In this document: piece after piece, positions 61,970 to 64,000 of the stretch
Layout: each line of letters starts with the position of its first letter
Position numbering within the stretch: position 1 is the first letter of the stretch
Assembly: GCA_017305555.1 (NCBI GenBank)
Contig: JAFKKM010000022.1
Location: 21,788-85,787, forward strand
Origin: Hyphomicrobiales bacterium
GTDB lineage: Bacteria; Pseudomonadota; Alphaproteobacteria; Rhizobiales; Xanthobacteraceae
Reading direction: 5' to 3'
Length of the DNA stretch: 64,000 bases
The notes under the pieces: model-generated
What the model was told of the DNA's origin: nothing
Seen by the model: only the letters and a program-made list of their open reading frames with translations
Database searches by the model: none
Translations under genes and position numbers: made by a program

Positions 61970-62576
61970 GGGAAACGTCTACATTATCGACGACGATTCC
62001 GCGATGCGGGATTCGCTCGCGTTCTTGCTGGACTCGGCAGGCTTCGACGTCAAGCTGTTTGAAAATGCCGCCGACTTCCTCGATGCACGCGCCGGCCTTC
62101 GCTTTGGCTGCGTAGTTTCGGACGTTCGTATGCCCGGGATCGACGGAATCGATTTGCTTCGGCGCCTTAAGGCCAATGCCTCGACCCTGCCCGTCATCAT
62201 CATGACAGGACACGGAGACATCCCGCTTGCGGTTGAAGCAATCAAACTGGGGGCGCTGGATTTTGTCGAGAAGCCGTTTGAAGATGACCGGCTGATTGGA
62301 ACAATCGAAGCCGCCCTTCAACAGAGCCAGGATCATCTGAAAACCGATGCAGTCTCACTCGATATTGCATCCAGGATCGCAAGTCTCAGCCCACGCGAAC
62401 GCCAGGTCATGGATGGCCTCGTCGCAGGATTATCCAACAAGATGATCGCCCGCGAGCACAACATCAGCCCCCGAACGATCGAGGTCTACCGCGCCAACGT
62501 CATGACCAAAATGCAGGCGCATAACTTGTCCGAGTTGATCCGGCTTGCGCTTCGCGCCGGCCTTTTAAACGATTGA
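61959..62576 (+). CDS. fixJ: Response regulator FixJ
   Basis: 205 residues. The receiver has the acidic pocket VYIIDDDSAMRD, phospho-acceptor D55 (VVSDVRMPG) and the conserved KPF loop. The LuxR-type DNA-binding domain reads SLSPRERQVMDGLVAGLSNK and ISPRTIEVYRANVMTKM. FixL-phosphorylated FixJ activates fixK in relatives. The start overlaps the fixL end; a FixK box overlaps its stop codon. Confidence 0.97.
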   Translation: MSPKGNVYIIDDDSAMRDSLAFLLDSAGFDVKLFENAADFLDARAGLRFGCVVSDVRMPGIDGIDLLRRLKANASTLPVIIMTGHGDIPLAVEAIKLGALDFVEKPFEDDRLIGTIEAALQQSQDHLKTDAVSLDIASRIASLSPRERQVMDGLVAGLSNKMIAREHNISPRTIEVYRANVMTKMQAHNLSELIRLALRAGLLND

Positions 62577-62586
62577 GTCAGATCAA
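62573..62586. promoter_or_regulatory. FixK/FNR box overlapping the fixJ stop codon
   Basis: TTGAGTCAGATCAA. It predicts a start near 62622, 25 bases before the ATG of the receiver gene, which would make that gene FixK-dependent. Confidence 0.8.
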
Positions 62587-62646
62587 TATCATCATTTGCC
62601 CAGGGTCGTATCGCTATAAATCAACCGTGCTGATTTGTGGCATCAG

Positions 62647-63030
62647 ATGATAGACCCGACAGTTCCAAAACACAAAATCTGTATTCTCGACGACGATCCT
62701 GACGTGCTTCAGTCGTTGCAGTTTCTTCTCGAAGCCCACGGCTTCACGGTGCGCACGTTCGGCGCTGCCGTAGCACTGCTGACGTGCATCGATCCTGACG
62801 ATGTTGATTGCCTGGTGATCGATTACAAGATGCCTCACATGGACGGCCTCGATGTGGCGATTCGTCTGCGCCGGCAGAATATCGTGACGCCGATCATTCT
62901 CATTACCGGCTATCCTGACCAGCATATGGCGGAGAAAGCCGCCACCGCTGGCATAGACGATGTTCTCTTCAAGCCTCATCTCGAAGAGAGTCTAGTAAGC
63001 CGCATTCAAGACGTCGTTTCTCGCCACTAG
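62647..63030 (+). CDS. Single-domain response regulator
   Basis: 127 residues, a receiver only: ICILDDDPDVLQSLQFLLEA, phospho-acceptor in LVIDYKMPHMDG, conserved Thr/Lys regions IILITGYPD and VLFKPHL. There is no output domain. A TTG at 62635 is an alternative start. The fixL-fixJ-receiver-fixK order matches Bradyrhizobium. It may compete for FixL phosphate, giving feedback, as inferred from its own FixK box. Confidence 0.93.
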   Translation: MIDPTVPKHKICILDDDPDVLQSLQFLLEAHGFTVRTFGAAVALLTCIDPDDVDCLVIDYKMPHMDGLDVAIRLRRQNIVTPIILITGYPDQHMAEKAATAGIDDVLFKPHLEESLVSRIQDVVSRH

Positions 63031-63096
63031 TCCGACCTCAGAGGTTCGCGGAACCAAACAACAAGTCTTCCGCCGCCCCTACCCAAAGTCACCTCC

Positions 63097-63110
63097 GGGA
63101 TTCTACTTAG
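63097..63110 (-). promoter_or_regulatory. Possible FixJ-binding site upstream of fixK
   Basis: On the minus strand CTAAGTAGAATCCC resembles the TAAGTAGTTTCCC-type half-site reported for FixJ promoters in rhizobia. It lies about 70 bases before the fixK ATG. Recalled consensus, one site only. Confidence 0.35.
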
Positions 63111-63180
63111 GAGATCGGCCGGAATACCTCCGAATGGCAAACCATCTTACAAACCGTCACCCCAACAATGGAGACGGCGC

Positions 63181-63867
63181 ATGTTTACGCAGTCAGTCAG
63201 TCCCTACAAGGTACCCCACGACGGCAAGCCTCACACCAACATAGGAGACACGTTTGGGATTATCGTAGGCCGCGCCAGCCTTGTTGCGACAGAATTCAGC
63301 TACAGCAAGGAAGAGGAAATCTACGGCGAGGACGAACCTGCGGAATTCGTCTATCAGATCGTTCGCGGCGCCGTTCGCACCCACAAGCTGCTTTCGGACG
63401 GACGCCGTCAGATCGGCGCGTTTCATCTGCCGGGGGACGTGTTCGGCCTTGAGGCGAGTCCAACCCACCGGTTGACGGCGGAGGCCATCATCGACACGAC
63501 TGTCCGCCTTGTGAAGCGCAGCAGCCTCGAGCATGCGGCGACAATCGATGTCGAAGTCGCCCGCAGTCTGTGGCGGATGACGGCTGGCGATCTTCAGCAC
63601 GCGGAAAACCATATGCTTTTGCTTGGACGCAAAACCGCCATGGAACGGGTCGCAGCCTTCCTGCTGGAAATGGATCGCCGCCTGTCCGCTGCGGCGATGA
63701 TGGCGTTGCCGATGTGCCGGCGCGACATCGGAGACTATCTCGGGCTTACGCTCGAAACGGTCTCGCGGGCACTCTCCGAACTTCATGATCGAGGCACCCT
63801 CGATTTTTCCGGAGCCCGTCAGATCGTCCTCCGGAACCGACAGCATCTGCGCACCATGAACGCCTGA
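63181..63867 (+). CDS. fixK: CRP/FNR-family transcription regulator FixK (FixK2-like)
   Basis: 228 residues. The cyclic-nucleotide-binding-like sensor domain (FVYQIVRGAVRTHKLLSDGR, FHLPGDVFGLEASPTHRL) lacks the four FNR cysteines, so it does not sense O2 directly. The helix-turn-helix CRRDIGDYLGLTLETVSRAL has the E..SR residues that read TTGA-N6-TCAA. C179 in PMCRRD corresponds to the oxidisable C183 of Bradyrhizobium FixK2. GGAGACGG precedes the ATG. It is the probable activator of the boxes listed throughout. Confidence 0.96.
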   Translation: MFTQSVSPYKVPHDGKPHTNIGDTFGIIVGRASLVATEFSYSKEEEIYGEDEPAEFVYQIVRGAVRTHKLLSDGRRQIGAFHLPGDVFGLEASPTHRLTAEAIIDTTVRLVKRSSLEHAATIDVEVARSLWRMTAGDLQHAENHMLLLGRKTAMERVAAFLLEMDRRLSAAAMMALPMCRRDIGDYLGLTLETVSRALSELHDRGTLDFSGARQIVLRNRQHLRTMNA

Positions 63868-64000
63868 GCGGCGATATCCTTCGCCGGATCTGTCGACTGT
63901 CGAACGGTTCGAGAGACTAGACAGCGACCGCGCTGGGCGTGTGGAGAGGATTCGTTGTTGGGGCCGCTGTTTTGGCGCCGGCGGTCGGGGGGCCGCTGAC
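63868..64000. other. Window end, no gene seen
   Basis: 133 bases after fixK with no convincing coding frame or regulatory box. Confidence 0.5.

Noticed and set aside
63168..63452. Plus-strand frame starting just before fixK
   Set aside because: Out-of-frame overlap with fixK; FixK is certain in the other frame.

Overview
The window looks like a chromosomal segment of a Nitrobacteraceae/Bradyrhizobiaceae alphaproteobacterium (Bradyrhizobium, Rhodopseudomonas, Nitrobacter, Afipia group). Evidence is the order fixL-fixJ-single receiver-fixK at the right end, a FixL whose heme-pocket residues fall at the same numbers as in Bradyrhizobium FixL, a cbb3 oxidase gene (ccoN) at the left end, and high-GC codon use. 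No rRNA, tRNA or CRISPR was seen.

Layout. 1-2949: ccoN (cut by the window edge, leftward), a cytochrome b561 and a small membrane protein. 2950-6437: decayed transposase-like sequence holding an intact IS66 element (3824-6429) with a perfect 8-bp target duplication. 6616-13061: a second cytochrome b561, a heavy-metal-type RND pump with adaptor and DUF3240 partner, a DUF2130 gene fragment and a periplasmic protein. 13342-20144: a sulfide/persulfide module with a dithiol ArsR-type repressor, sulfide:quinone oxidoreductase, a DUF2892 membrane protein, an RND pump whose adaptor gene carries an in-frame TGA, and a DUF302 protein. 20299-24495: an ABC exporter and thioredoxin 2 divergent from a second dithiol ArsR repressor, with an inverted-repeat operator over the repressor start codon. 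24999-31063: a small conserved protein, a second ABC exporter and a P-type ATPase.

31137-60228: a stress and metabolism island. It holds a host-attachment-like protein, a methyltransferase/erythromycin-esterase fusion, ChaB, a NUDIX hydrolase, PHB synthase and acetoacetyl-CoA reductase, two zinc alcohol dehydrogenases, four tandem universal stress proteins, two c-type cytochromes, OpgC, an Mla-type lipid transporter, a GNAT/acyl-CoA synthetase protein, Hsp20, CBS and BON proteins, a kinase-like APH/AAA protein and an NRAMP-related transporter. 60434-63867: fixL, fixJ, a receiver protein and fixK.

The unifying signal is a TTGA-N6-TCAA palindrome (FixK/FNR box). I found 16 strict copies between genes or at gene edges, plus three one-off variants; about one strict copy would be expected by chance in 64 kb. 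Most sit where a class II activator site would place transcription shortly before a start codon. I infer that low O2 is sensed by FixL, passed through FixJ to FixK, and that FixK then switches on the oxidase at one end and the stress island between. The gene content parallels the mycobacterial DosR dormancy regulon closely: tandem Usp, Hsp20, CBS, a P-type ATPase, an erythromycin-esterase fusion, an APH/AAA protein, storage polymer synthesis and a heme sensor kinase.
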